From: Bacteroides helcogenes P 36-108
GTDB lineage: Bacteria > Bacteroidota > Bacteroidia > Bacteroidales > Bacteroidaceae
Assembly: GCF_000186225.1 (NCBI RefSeq)
Contig: NC_014933.1
Location: forward strand, 1,674,001-1,738,000
DNA: 64,000 nt
Reading direction: 5' to 3'
Below are positions 33,655 through 42,294 of the stretch, one piece after another; the stretch's first letter is position 1; each line of letters begins with the position of its first letter. Under the pieces are notes generated by a model, which was given only the letters and a program-made list of their open reading frames with translations, did no database searches and had not been told where the DNA came from. A program made the translations under genes and the position numbers.

Positions 33655-34277
33655 GAAAGAAGGAATACATTATTATTTTTGTACTTATTTCAGTTCTTAT
33701 GTTCTGTAATGTTTATACATACTTACAATGTAAGAAGGCGCATAAAATTCAGACATTTTTATATCGACTGAATGAGGAATCGGGCAGACAGATCGGCTAT
33801 TTAAACGGAATGAAAGAATGTCGAATTACTGAATTGTTTTTAAATGGCAAGATAATTCCAACTAATATGGTGGTTATGGATATGGAGAAGCATAAGTTGA
33901 ATTTGCCGGATGTGATTAAAAATAACATGCTGATTCTACGTTATTCTGAAATGCATTGTAATGTTTGTATAGATAGCATTATTGCAAGATTAAATGCTTA
34001 CAAGGACTTGATAGGGCTAAATAATATAATTTTGCTGACTACTTCTAAAAGTTCTAATTATATTAGACAATTTAAGAAAATGAATAAAGTTTCTTTTGAA
34101 ATCTATAATATGGATAGGATGGCAGATTCTATTTTTGTTGATATAGGAATGCCATATTTGTTTATTTATACTTCGAATGATAAGAGAATAAATAATATGT
34201 TTATACCTCAAAAGGAAGATTCGAAGTTAACAGATGAATATTTGCGCTCTATCTTGATAAAGTATTATACGAAATAG
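33651..34277 (+). CDS. Membrane-anchored thioredoxin-like protein
   Basis: A 208-residue protein with one N-terminal helix (about 6-23, YIIIFVLISVLMFCNVY) and a periplasmic thioredoxin-like domain: LRYSEMHCNVCIDS carries a CxxC pair, later IGMPYLFIYTSNDK matches the cis-Pro region. The usual WCxxC tryptophan is replaced, so redox activity is not certain. Very A+T-rich (11 G+C in 60 bases at 34021). It overlaps the propeller gene by ATGA. The pairing with a propeller is the same as at 29545/30690. Possible role: disulfide handling of Cys-containing NVEALA tails (inference). Confidence 0.7.
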   Translation: MRKKEYIIIFVLISVLMFCNVYTYLQCKKAHKIQTFLYRLNEESGRQIGYLNGMKECRITELFLNGKIIPTNMVVMDMEKHKLNLPDVIKNNMLILRYSEMHCNVCIDSIIARLNAYKDLIGLNNIILLTTSKSSNYIRQFKKMNKVSFEIYNMDRMADSIFVDIGMPYLFIYTSNDKRINNMFIPQKEDSKLTDEYLRSILIKYYTK

Positions 34278-34302
34278 TTTGCAAATTGAATAGTAGTACC
34301 AA

Positions 34303-34329
34303 GGAAACGGGTATTTAAACATATATTAT
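34303..34329. repeat. 27-bp direct repeat, copy 2
   Basis: Identical to 32444-32470. Read in the old signal peptidase frame this copy ends TTA TGA, with the TGA overlapping the ATG of the next gene. That is what the original junction must have looked like before the 1.83-kb cassette came in. Confidence 0.97.
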
Positions 34330-36355
34330 GAGAATACAGAAATTTATAGGAATCCTTTCTGTCGTTATTTGCTTCGTGGCTTGCCATGCCGACCGTAGGA
34401 TGGAGCAGGTGCTTGAACTTTCGGGAGACAACAGGGCGGAGTTGCAGAAGGTGCTTGACCATTATAAGGGGGATTCTCTGAAATACGAGGCTGCCTGCTT
34501 CTTGATAGAGAACATGCCGGGCGCTTTCGGTGCTGATCCTGCCGTGGTTAGTACATGCGCTCCTTTTTATGAACAATATGACTCTTTGTTGCAGGTGCAT
34601 GGCTACGACTCCTTGCTGCGTGCAGGCTCTTACAGCCGTTTCCGCGAGTGGGGGGATGCAGTGGATAGCTTATGGCAGAATTTTGAAGGTCGGCATGCGG
34701 TCGTGAGGTATGGAACTCGCAGAATGGACTTGCTTACAGTCAGTGCCGACCATTTGATAGCGGAGATAGACTTGGCTTTCGAGGCATGGCGTGAGAATGT
34801 CTATACCCGTGATTGCTCTTTCGATGACTTCTGCGAATATATACTGCCTTACCGCAGAAAAAACGGGCTGGTGATAGACAGCATGCGCCGGGTTTTTCAT
34901 GACAGGCATAAGGGGCAGTTTTTTACCCACTCCGGCAATGATATGATAGATGAGATGGATTCTTTGCTGTATAGGTATCGTCATATCACCCATTCCAATT
35001 TCTATGGTACTCGTATTCCTGTCCTGACTGCGGGCTCGTACGAGAAACTTCGGCATGGGCTGTGCGAACAGCGCTGCTGGTACAATTCGCTTCTGCTTTC
35101 TTCTTTGGGGATGACCGTAGCTATCGACTATGTGCCGGTGTGGGGCAATCGTAACAGTTCTCACACCTGGAACGTACTGGTTATGAATGGAAAGTCATAC
35201 GCTTTTGAATCTTACTGGGACACTGACCGCTGGAAGTATAAACGGATATACAACAACAGGGACAATGATGAGTATTGGGGACGTTTTCGTTTGCCCAAAG
35301 TCTATCGGCACACCTTCCGCCGATATCCGGAAGGCCCTTTGGCCGACCGGGATGTGCCCGGAGAGGATATTCCCGAATTCTTCAGGAATGTGCGTCGCAA
35401 AGATGTGTCTCATGAGTATTTTGATACAGTAAACGTATCGGTCAGGCTTGACCCTGTTCCCGAAGGCACGCGTTATGCCTATCTTTGTGTGGTGGATTAT
35501 GGCGAATGGAAACCGGTGCAGTGGGGAAGGATAGAGAAGGGGAAAGTCGTTTTTCCTGGTATGGGCAAAGGGGTAGTGTATATGCCCATGTATTGCAAGG
35601 GAGGAATAATGCAAGTGGCGGGGAATCCGTTTTGGCTGAAGCCCGATGGCAGCATGCGCCCATTGATGCCCGACGGGAAGAAGCAGAGTATAGCGGTATG
35701 CCGTCCTGACGGCGCCAGTGTATATGCCTATCTGGATAACTGGAAAAAGGACTATGCAGACGTGGCGGGAACAATGCTTGAAGGATGGCGTGAGAATGAC
35801 AGTTTCAGACGCAGAATTTGCGTGTTTCCCACTGATCTGGAAAATGGCTCGAAGTGGGTGGCTGTAAATGGTGGACGTGAAGTGCGCTATGTAAGGATGA
35901 AGCTTCCTTATGGCAGGGTGGCTTTGGGACGCTTGGAGTTTTATCGGGATACAGAGGATGGCGGTACGGCTAAGGTACAAGGTGTGCGGGTGATGGGGGC
36001 TTTACCGGAGAATAGGGAGGGAGAAAAGCCGGATTATCTGTTAGATGGTGTGTCTGCTACCGGCTACAAGAATGAGATATCTTGTGGGTATATAGATTTT
36101 GATTTGGGACGTGACTGTCTGCTTGCGGCTGTCCGTTTCTGTCCTTATTTGGAAACGGATTACAGGGATGACCGGGAATATGAATTGTGCTTTTGGCAGG
36201 ATGGCTGGCGGATGTTAGGAAGGCACAAGGGGCCGGGAGTGTTGCGGATGGATGGTGTGCCGTGCAATGCTTTGCTGCTGGTGCGTCATCCCCGTGGAAT
36301 GGAAATAAAGGGACGTCCGTTTATTTATGAAGATGGGGAGGTGATTTGGTTGTGA
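34328..36355 (+). CDS. Transglutaminase-like lipoprotein
   Basis: A 675-residue lipoprotein (lipobox FVAC, C19). A transglutaminase-like core lies near 245-310: GLCEQRCWYNSLLLSSLG (nucleophile region), SHTWNVLVMNGKSYAFES (His and acidic residue). The middle has beta-rich domains, and the C-terminal about 120 residues (LLDGVSATGYKN to LGRHKGPG) resemble a discoidin-like fold. Such cores act as peptidases or crosslinkers; the target is unknown. GC content is normal, unlike the cassette just upstream. The ATG lies inside the 27-bp repeat. Confidence 0.78.
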   Translation: MRIQKFIGILSVVICFVACHADRRMEQVLELSGDNRAELQKVLDHYKGDSLKYEAACFLIENMPGAFGADPAVVSTCAPFYEQYDSLLQVHGYDSLLRAGSYSRFREWGDAVDSLWQNFEGRHAVVRYGTRRMDLLTVSADHLIAEIDLAFEAWRENVYTRDCSFDDFCEYILPYRRKNGLVIDSMRRVFHDRHKGQFFTHSGNDMIDEMDSLLYRYRHITHSNFYGTRIPVLTAGSYEKLRHGLCEQRCWYNSLLLSSLGMTVAIDYVPVWGNRNSSHTWNVLVMNGKSYAFESYWDTDRWKYKRIYNNRDNDEYWGRFRLPKVYRHTFRRYPEGPLADRDVPGEDIPEFFRNVRRKDVSHEYFDTVNVSVRLDPVPEGTRYAYLCVVDYGEWKPVQWGRIEKGKVVFPGMGKGVVYMPMYCKGGIMQVAGNPFWLKPDGSMRPLMPDGKKQSIAVCRPDGASVYAYLDNWKKDYADVAGTMLEGWRENDSFRRRICVFPTDLENGSKWVAVNGGREVRYVRMKLPYGRVALGRLEFYRDTEDGGTAKVQGVRVMGALPENREGEKPDYLLDGVSATGYKNEISCGYIDFDLGRDCLLAAVRFCPYLETDYRDDREYELCFWQDGWRMLGRHKGPGVLRMDGVPCNALLLVRHPRGMEIKGRPFIYEDGEVIWL

Positions 36356-36386
36356 AAAAGACATCGGTTAAAATAGAGGATATATC

Positions 36387-38012
36387 ATGAAGATTGATTA
36401 CTTGAAATATGGCATGGATACACTGGTGTTTGGCGTTACATTAGGTATGCTTTCTCTTGTTTGTGTGACCGATTCTGCACTTTTGCCGGGTGAAGCCGTA
36501 GGGCGGTGGGTGTGGTTTGATAAGGCTGCTTTGGCGGCTGTTGTCTGTATTTCGGCATCATTGCTGTTGCCCACGAGAGGTAAGCTCTTGTCTTTTTCTT
36601 CGGCAGTCTCTTTTTCATTGATGATTCTCGGTGGTGTTGAGGCGATTTTAGGAATACGCCAGCTTTACGGCTTTGCTGCTTCCAATCATTCACTTTTTGC
36701 CTTGACAGGCAGTTTTTTCAATCCGGGCCCTTATTCGGGATATCTGGCAATGGCACTTCCCGTCTGTCTGCACCGATGGATGCTGACCGATGGGAAAAGA
36801 TGGGAACGTATGTTTTCCGGTGGCGTGATGGTGCTTATTCTTTGCGTGTTGCCTGCAGGTATGAGCCGTTCGGCCTGGTTGGCGGCAGGAGCCTCTTGTT
36901 TGTGGGTGTATGCCTGCCATGCCGGGTGGTGGAAACATTTGCAGAGGATGTGGAGGCTCAGTAGGAAACGTCTGGTTGTGGTTGCGGTGGTGGCGATGGG
37001 AATCATGGTGCTCGCTGGTGTCTTGCTGTTTACTTTGAAACCCGACTCGGCACGTGGGAGGTTGTTCATGTGGAAGATGTCTTGTCGGGCTGTTGCTGAA
37101 AGACCTGTGGCGGGGCATGGCGTCGGAAGTTTTGCCACGGCATACGGCAATGCGCAAGAAGCTTATTTTGCGGCGGGTGACTATGAGGCATGGGAAGAGC
37201 ATGTTGCGGGAAGTCCGGAGTATGCCTTTAATGAATACTTGCAGATGGCGGTGGAAATAGGAATTCCTTTAAGTATTTGTGTATTGGCGGGTATAGGAAT
37301 TTGCCTGTATATCGGCATGCTGAAAAAACGTTTCGGGATCTGTGGGGCTATTTTCTCTTTGATGATATTCTCTTTCTTTTCTTATCCGTTGCAACTTCCG
37401 GCATTTGTCGTCATGCTTGGTGCGTTACTGCCGGCATGTGTCTTGGGAAACAGTCGCTTGGAGTGGATATGTTTGGCTGTGTTGACGGGAGCAGCCGGTG
37501 GCTTTCGTTTGGACAGAGACTTGAAAACGGAGCATGCCTGCAAGGAGTGGATGAATGCAAGAGTGCTGTACAATGCGGGGGCGTATGAAGCTGCCGAGCG
37601 AAGTTACAAAGGCCTTTATCCTTTGCTGAAGGACCGGGCTGCTTTCTTGTTTGAGTATGGTCACGGATTGCATAAGTTGCGGAAGTTTGAAGCTTCCAAC
37701 CGCATCCTGAAGGAAGCCATGAGGTGGAGTTGCGACCCGATGATTCTGAACGTCATAGGAAAGAACTGCCAATTGGCGGGTGAGTATTCGTTGGCGGAAG
37801 ATTGGTTTATCCGTTCCACCCACCGTTTGCCGGGACGTATTTATCCTTATTATCTGTTGGCGAAACTTTATGCGGAACCGGACTTCCGGCAACCGGAAAA
37901 GTTGGAGGCTATGAAACGGATTGTTTTGACGAAACGACCCAAAGTGGATTCTTCGGCAATCCGGCAGATGAGGGAAGAAGTGAAAAGGATAGAAATATTT
38001 ACGAATTTTTAG
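36387..38012 (+). CDS. O-antigen-ligase-like membrane protein with TPR-like tail
   Basis: A 541-residue inner-membrane protein with about ten helices. GSFFNPGPYSGYLAMALP, SRSAWLA and RGRLFMWKMSCRAVAERPVAGHGVGSF-like motifs match the Wzy_C/WaaL/PglL family, which transfers glycans from a lipid carrier to lipid A or proteins. From about 385 the chain turns helical and TPR-like (ARVLYNAGAYEAAERSYKGL, then FEYGHGLHKLRKFEASNRIL). No other glycan genes are near, so protein glycosylation or a changed function is possible. It starts 31 bases after the transglutaminase-like gene and is the last gene of the locus. Confidence 0.85.
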   Translation: MKIDYLKYGMDTLVFGVTLGMLSLVCVTDSALLPGEAVGRWVWFDKAALAAVVCISASLLLPTRGKLLSFSSAVSFSLMILGGVEAILGIRQLYGFAASNHSLFALTGSFFNPGPYSGYLAMALPVCLHRWMLTDGKRWERMFSGGVMVLILCVLPAGMSRSAWLAAGASCLWVYACHAGWWKHLQRMWRLSRKRLVVVAVVAMGIMVLAGVLLFTLKPDSARGRLFMWKMSCRAVAERPVAGHGVGSFATAYGNAQEAYFAAGDYEAWEEHVAGSPEYAFNEYLQMAVEIGIPLSICVLAGIGICLYIGMLKKRFGICGAIFSLMIFSFFSYPLQLPAFVVMLGALLPACVLGNSRLEWICLAVLTGAAGGFRLDRDLKTEHACKEWMNARVLYNAGAYEAAERSYKGLYPLLKDRAAFLFEYGHGLHKLRKFEASNRILKEAMRWSCDPMILNVIGKNCQLAGEYSLAEDWFIRSTHRLPGRIYPYYLLAKLYAEPDFRQPEKLEAMKRIVLTKRPKVDSSAIRQMREEVKRIEIFTNF

Positions 38013-38109
38013 TAAATTAACAATGCGGATTGGTTTAAAGGTGAATATTTCCGTTTATTTGTAATCATATTATGAATACCGAAGATTTTGTTAATCAATA
38101 AATATAGAT

Positions 38110-39189
38110 ATGAAGACACTGAATTGTCGATACTTGCTGTATATTACTGTTGCTTTGTTGGCAGCATGTTCCGGTACTAAGAAAGAAGATGGCGCCGAGG
38201 AAGGAGTGACTACCGCATTGCCGGGTGATAACAATGAAGTGACCGTGCAGGTGCTGAAACGGCAACCTTTTGATCATGAGTTGGTGAGTAACGGAAAGAT
38301 AACGGCCGGCGGGCAGGCTGACTTGCGCTTTGAAACGGCAGGGGTCATCGCTCATGTTTATGTAAAGAACGGTGATCGTGTGCATAAAGGGCAGAAGTTG
38401 GCAGAACTGGATAAATTTCGTCTGACCAACAAGACGGCACAAGCTAAGGATGCTCTGGAAAAAGCGAAGCTTGAATTGCAGGATGTATTGATAGGGCAGG
38501 GATATCCGGCAGGTGAACACCCTGAAGTACCTGCAGACATCATGAAATTGGCAAGGGTAAAGAGTGGTTATGATCAGAGCCTTTCCCAATATGAACTTGC
38601 CAAATATGAAGAAGAACACGCCACTCTGACTGCACCTTTCGATGGGGTGGTAGCTAATCTGTTTTCCAAGCCCTACAATGTGGCGAGTACTTCTGAAGCA
38701 TTCTGTACTATTGTTGGTACACAGGGCATGGAGACTGACTTTACGGTTTTGGAAAGTGAGCTCCCGTTGATAAAGGATGGAGATAAAGTAGTGGTAACTC
38801 CTTATTCGGATGCTGCTTCCGGGTATGAAGGGCGTATCACGCAGATCAATCCTTTGGTTGATGATAAAGGTATGGTTAAGGTGAAAGCTGCGGTTAATGG
38901 AAAAGGAAAGTTGTTTAGCGGTATGAATGTACGGATAAATGTGCATCGTTCTCTTGGAGAGCAGCTTGTGATACCGAAAAGTGCTGTTGTGTTGCGTTCG
39001 GGAAAGCAGGTGGTGTTTACTTTGAAGGATGGCAAGGCGCATTGGAATTATGTACATACCGGGTTGGAGAATGCCGAAAGCTACAGCTTGATAGATACTT
39101 CGGGGGAATGCTTGGAAGAAGGGGATACGGTCATTGTGACAGGAAATGTGAATCTGGCGGATGAAGCACCGGTTAAGATTAATAAATAA
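38110..39189 (+). CDS. RND efflux periplasmic adaptor
   Basis: A 359-residue membrane-fusion lipoprotein (lipobox LAAC, C20). The lipoyl-like halves VYVKNGDRVHKGQKLAELD and ATLTAPFDGVVANLFSKP flank a short helical hairpin, followed by beta-barrel and membrane-proximal domains. It links the inner-membrane pump to the TolC-type channel. First gene of a four-gene operon; the permease ATG comes 3 bases after the stop. The 97-base gap upstream shows no clear promoter box. Confidence 0.94.
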   Translation: MKTLNCRYLLYITVALLAACSGTKKEDGAEEGVTTALPGDNNEVTVQVLKRQPFDHELVSNGKITAGGQADLRFETAGVIAHVYVKNGDRVHKGQKLAELDKFRLTNKTAQAKDALEKAKLELQDVLIGQGYPAGEHPEVPADIMKLARVKSGYDQSLSQYELAKYEEEHATLTAPFDGVVANLFSKPYNVASTSEAFCTIVGTQGMETDFTVLESELPLIKDGDKVVVTPYSDAASGYEGRITQINPLVDDKGMVKVKAAVNGKGKLFSGMNVRINVHRSLGEQLVIPKSAVVLRSGKQVVFTLKDGKAHWNYVHTGLENAESYSLIDTSGECLEEGDTVIVTGNVNLADEAPVKINK

Positions 39190-39192
39190 GAG

Positions 39193-42100
39193 ATGGTAAA
39201 GTTTCTGATACAACGGCCAATCGCCGTACTGATGGCATTTACGGCATGCTTCATTGTCGGTATGGTGACTTATTTCACCTTGCCTGTTTCCTTGTTGCCC
39301 GACATAGCTATTCCGGAAATTACAGTGCAGGTTTCGGCTCAGAACACTTCGGCGCGTGAACTGGAAAATACGATTGTGAAACCGCTGAGGCAGCAGCTTA
39401 TTCAGGTGGCAAAGCTGAAGGATATGAACAGTGAGACGAGAGACGGTGCTGGCATTATCCGTTTGAGCTTTGACTATGGAACCAATACGGATCTTGCTTT
39501 CATTGAGGTGAACGAAAAGATAGATGCTGCCATGAATTATCTTCCCAAGGATGCCAATCGTCCCAAAGTGGTGAAGGCAAGTGCGACGGATATTCCTGTT
39601 TTCTATCTGAACCTGACCCTGAAAAGTGACAGTGCCTATGGTAAAACTGACGAACGGGCTTTTCTGGATCTGTGTGAGTTTGCGGAGAATGTCATCAAAC
39701 GGCGCATTGAACAACTGACGGAGGTGGCAATGGTTGATGTGACCGGACTTCTGGAGCGTCAGTTGCAGATTGTTCCCGATCCGGACAAACTGGCTGTGTT
39801 GGGACTTTCCATTGAAGATATAGAAACTGCTCTGGCACAGAATAATGTAGAACCGGGCAGTATGACTGTGCGCGATGGTTATTACGAATATAATATAAAG
39901 TTCTCTACCCTGCTGCGCACTGAGACGGATGTGGAGAACATTCTTCTGAGAAAGGAAGGACGTATTATCCGTTTGGGGGATTTCTGTAAGGTAGGCATTG
40001 TTCCCGTCAGGGAAAAGGGAGTGTCTATGAGTAATGGAAAACGGGCGGTTACTTTGGCTGTCATCAAGCAGGCAGACGAAAATATGGATGATATGAAGGA
40101 TGCCATCAGTCAGACTATGGACTATTTCAGGAAGGTATATCCGGATGTCGATTTCAGTATCAGCCGTAATCAGACGGAGCTGCTGGATTATACGATTTCC
40201 AATTTGCAGCAAAATCTTTCATTGGGATTCCTCTTTATCTGCATTGTGGCGGTTCTCTTTTTGGGAGATGTGAAATCTCCTTTCATCATCGGGCTGAGCA
40301 TGGTGGTGTCTATTGTGATCTGTTTTCTCTTTTTCTATCTTTTCAAGATGTCGCTCAACATCATTTCCTTGTCCGGCTTGATTTTGGCGCTGGGCATGAT
40401 GATTGACAGCAGTATCATTGTAACGGAGAATATCTCCCAATATCGTGAGCGTGGATATTCGCTGAGGCGTGCTTGCGTGTCCGGAACCAGTGAGGTTATC
40501 ACTCCTATGCTTAGTTCCTCGCTTACTACGGTTGCCGTATTCGTACCGTTGATTTTTATGAGTGGCATTGCGGGGGCATTGTTCTATGATCAGGCTTTTG
40601 CCGTGACGGTGGGTTTGCTTATATCCTATTTTACCGGCATTATGCTGTTGCCGGTACTCTATATGCTGGTCTATCGCACGGGTATGCGCGGAAAGTCGTG
40701 GTTCTCCCGTATTCGCATCAATAATCCTTTGAAGGAACATACACTGGACCGCTTTTATGATGCGGGTGTTGATTGGGTATTTGCCCATAAGACGTTCAGT
40801 GTGCTTTTCTGCATTGTCTCCGTACCTCTTTGCGTGTTTCTTTTCTATTTTATTGGCAAGGAACGTATGCCGGAGATAGATCAGAATGAGTTGATAGCCC
40901 GTGTGGAATGGAATGAAAATATCCATGTGGATGAGAATCGCCATCGGGTAAACGCTTTATTCGGAGAAATGAAAACCGGAACTGTTGAACAGACGGCGGC
41001 TGTAGGCCAGCAGGATTATTTATTGAACCGTGAACAGGCTCTGTCTTCTTCGGAAGCGGAGTTATACTTCAAGACTGCCACTCCTGCGGAAATTTCTTCT
41101 TTGCAGCAAAAGGTATATCAGAGGTTGAAAGCGGAATATCCGTTGGCGGTTGTCTCTTTTTCTCCGCCCGAAACAGTGTTTGAGAAACTGTTTGTGACGG
41201 GGGAAGCAGATGTTGTTGCCGAACTCTATGCCCGCAATAAGGAAAAAGCGCCGGTTGCCGCAGAGTTGAGGGATTTGGAGGATCGGTTCTCTGAACTGAC
41301 AGGCATAACTCCCACCGGAGTTGCTTTTGAGAACCAGTTGAACATTTGTATTCAGCAAGAGGAGCTTTTGTTGTACAATGTTTCGTATGATGAGCTGTAT
41401 AGGGTGTTGAAGACCGCTTTTAAAGAAAACAGTGTGGCGATGCTGCACTCTTACCAGCAATATTTGCCTATCAGCATTGTGGGAGAGGAAAAGACGGTAA
41501 ATGATGTGTTGCAACAAACGCTGATACAGACGCGGCCCGACAAGAATGGAGAGGTGGAGTATGTTCCGTTGCGGAACCTTGTGAAAGTAGGTCCGGCGGA
41601 GGATTTGAAAACGATTTCCGCAGGGCGCAACGGGGAGTATATACCTTTCCGCTTTTATGATGTGGGCGATGCTTTTCCTCTGATGGAAGATGTGAAGCAG
41701 GCGGTGGATGAAACCGGAGATTGGGATACGGCTTTTTCCGGAAGCTTTTTCTCCAATCGCAGGATGCTGGATGAACTGGTGGTGATTCTGTTCATCTCGG
41801 TTTTGCTGATGTATTTTATCTTAGCTGCGCAGTTCGAGAGCTTCGTGCAGCCATTGATCGTTTTGCTGGAGATACCGATAGATGTTGCTTTCGCTTTGCT
41901 TCTGCTGTGGATTTGCGGACATACGTTGAATTTGATGTCCGCCATCGGTCTCATTGTGACCTGCGGCATCATCATCAACGACTCCATTCTGAAGCTGGAT
42001 GCCATCAATGAATTGAGGAAAGATGGGATGCCGTTGCTGGAAGCCATTCATGAGGCTGGACGCAGAAGGCTGCGCCCTATTATAATGACGTCGCTGACTA

Positions 42101-42267
42101 CGATTTTTGCCATGGTTCCGTTGCTGTTCTCTTTTGATATGGGGTCGGAATTGCAGAAACCGCTTTCCATAGCCATGATTGGAGCGATGTTTATAGGTAC
42201 ATTGGTCAGTTTGTTCATTATACCGTTGATATATTGGTTTATATACAGGCGTGCTGCGGATAGATGA
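39193..42267 (+). CDS. RND efflux permease (first)
   Basis: A 1024-residue AcrB-type inner-membrane pump: start MVKFLIQRPIAVLMAFTACF, porter-domain motif VTVQVSAQNTSARELENTIVKPL-like region, the proton-relay helix with LGMMIDSSIIVTEN, and the second-half helices GLIVTCGIIINDSILKLD and LRPIIMTSLTTIFAMVPL. Proton-driven export of drugs, lipids or metabolites. Full length. Closest in plan to the HAE1/MdtB group; substrate unknown. Confidence 0.95.
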   Translation: MVKFLIQRPIAVLMAFTACFIVGMVTYFTLPVSLLPDIAIPEITVQVSAQNTSARELENTIVKPLRQQLIQVAKLKDMNSETRDGAGIIRLSFDYGTNTDLAFIEVNEKIDAAMNYLPKDANRPKVVKASATDIPVFYLNLTLKSDSAYGKTDERAFLDLCEFAENVIKRRIEQLTEVAMVDVTGLLERQLQIVPDPDKLAVLGLSIEDIETALAQNNVEPGSMTVRDGYYEYNIKFSTLLRTETDVENILLRKEGRIIRLGDFCKVGIVPVREKGVSMSNGKRAVTLAVIKQADENMDDMKDAISQTMDYFRKVYPDVDFSISRNQTELLDYTISNLQQNLSLGFLFICIVAVLFLGDVKSPFIIGLSMVVSIVICFLFFYLFKMSLNIISLSGLILALGMMIDSSIIVTENISQYRERGYSLRRACVSGTSEVITPMLSSSLTTVAVFVPLIFMSGIAGALFYDQAFAVTVGLLISYFTGIMLLPVLYMLVYRTGMRGKSWFSRIRINNPLKEHTLDRFYDAGVDWVFAHKTFSVLFCIVSVPLCVFLFYFIGKERMPEIDQNELIARVEWNENIHVDENRHRVNALFGEMKTGTVEQTAAVGQQDYLLNREQALSSSEAELYFKTATPAEISSLQQKVYQRLKAEYPLAVVSFSPPETVFEKLFVTGEADVVAELYARNKEKAPVAAELRDLEDRFSELTGITPTGVAFENQLNICIQQEELLLYNVSYDELYRVLKTAFKENSVAMLHSYQQYLPISIVGEEKTVNDVLQQTLIQTRPDKNGEVEYVPLRNLVKVGPAEDLKTISAGRNGEYIPFRFYDVGDAFPLMEDVKQAVDETGDWDTAFSGSFFSNRRMLDELVVILFISVLLMYFILAAQFESFVQPLIVLLEIPIDVAFALLLLWICGHTLNLMSAIGLIVTCGIIINDSILKLDAINELRKDGMPLLEAIHEAGRRRLRPIIMTSLTTIFAMVPLLFSFDMGSELQKPLSIAMIGAMFIGTLVSLFIIPLIYWFIYRRAADR

Positions 42268-42294
42268 GTCTCCGCGTTGCGCACAAGAAAATAA

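Noticed and set aside
32444-34329. Reading the 27-bp direct repeats as ends or target duplications of an insertion sequence.
   Set aside because: No transposase or terminal inverted repeats inside, and 27 bp is long for a target duplication. A module exchange is more likely.
38095-40212. Long minus-strand open frame (705 codons) opposite the RND adaptor and permease.
   Set aside because: It is the antisense of two clearly coding genes, has no recognisable domain, and its His/Arg/Gln-rich sequence is what antisense of such genes gives.
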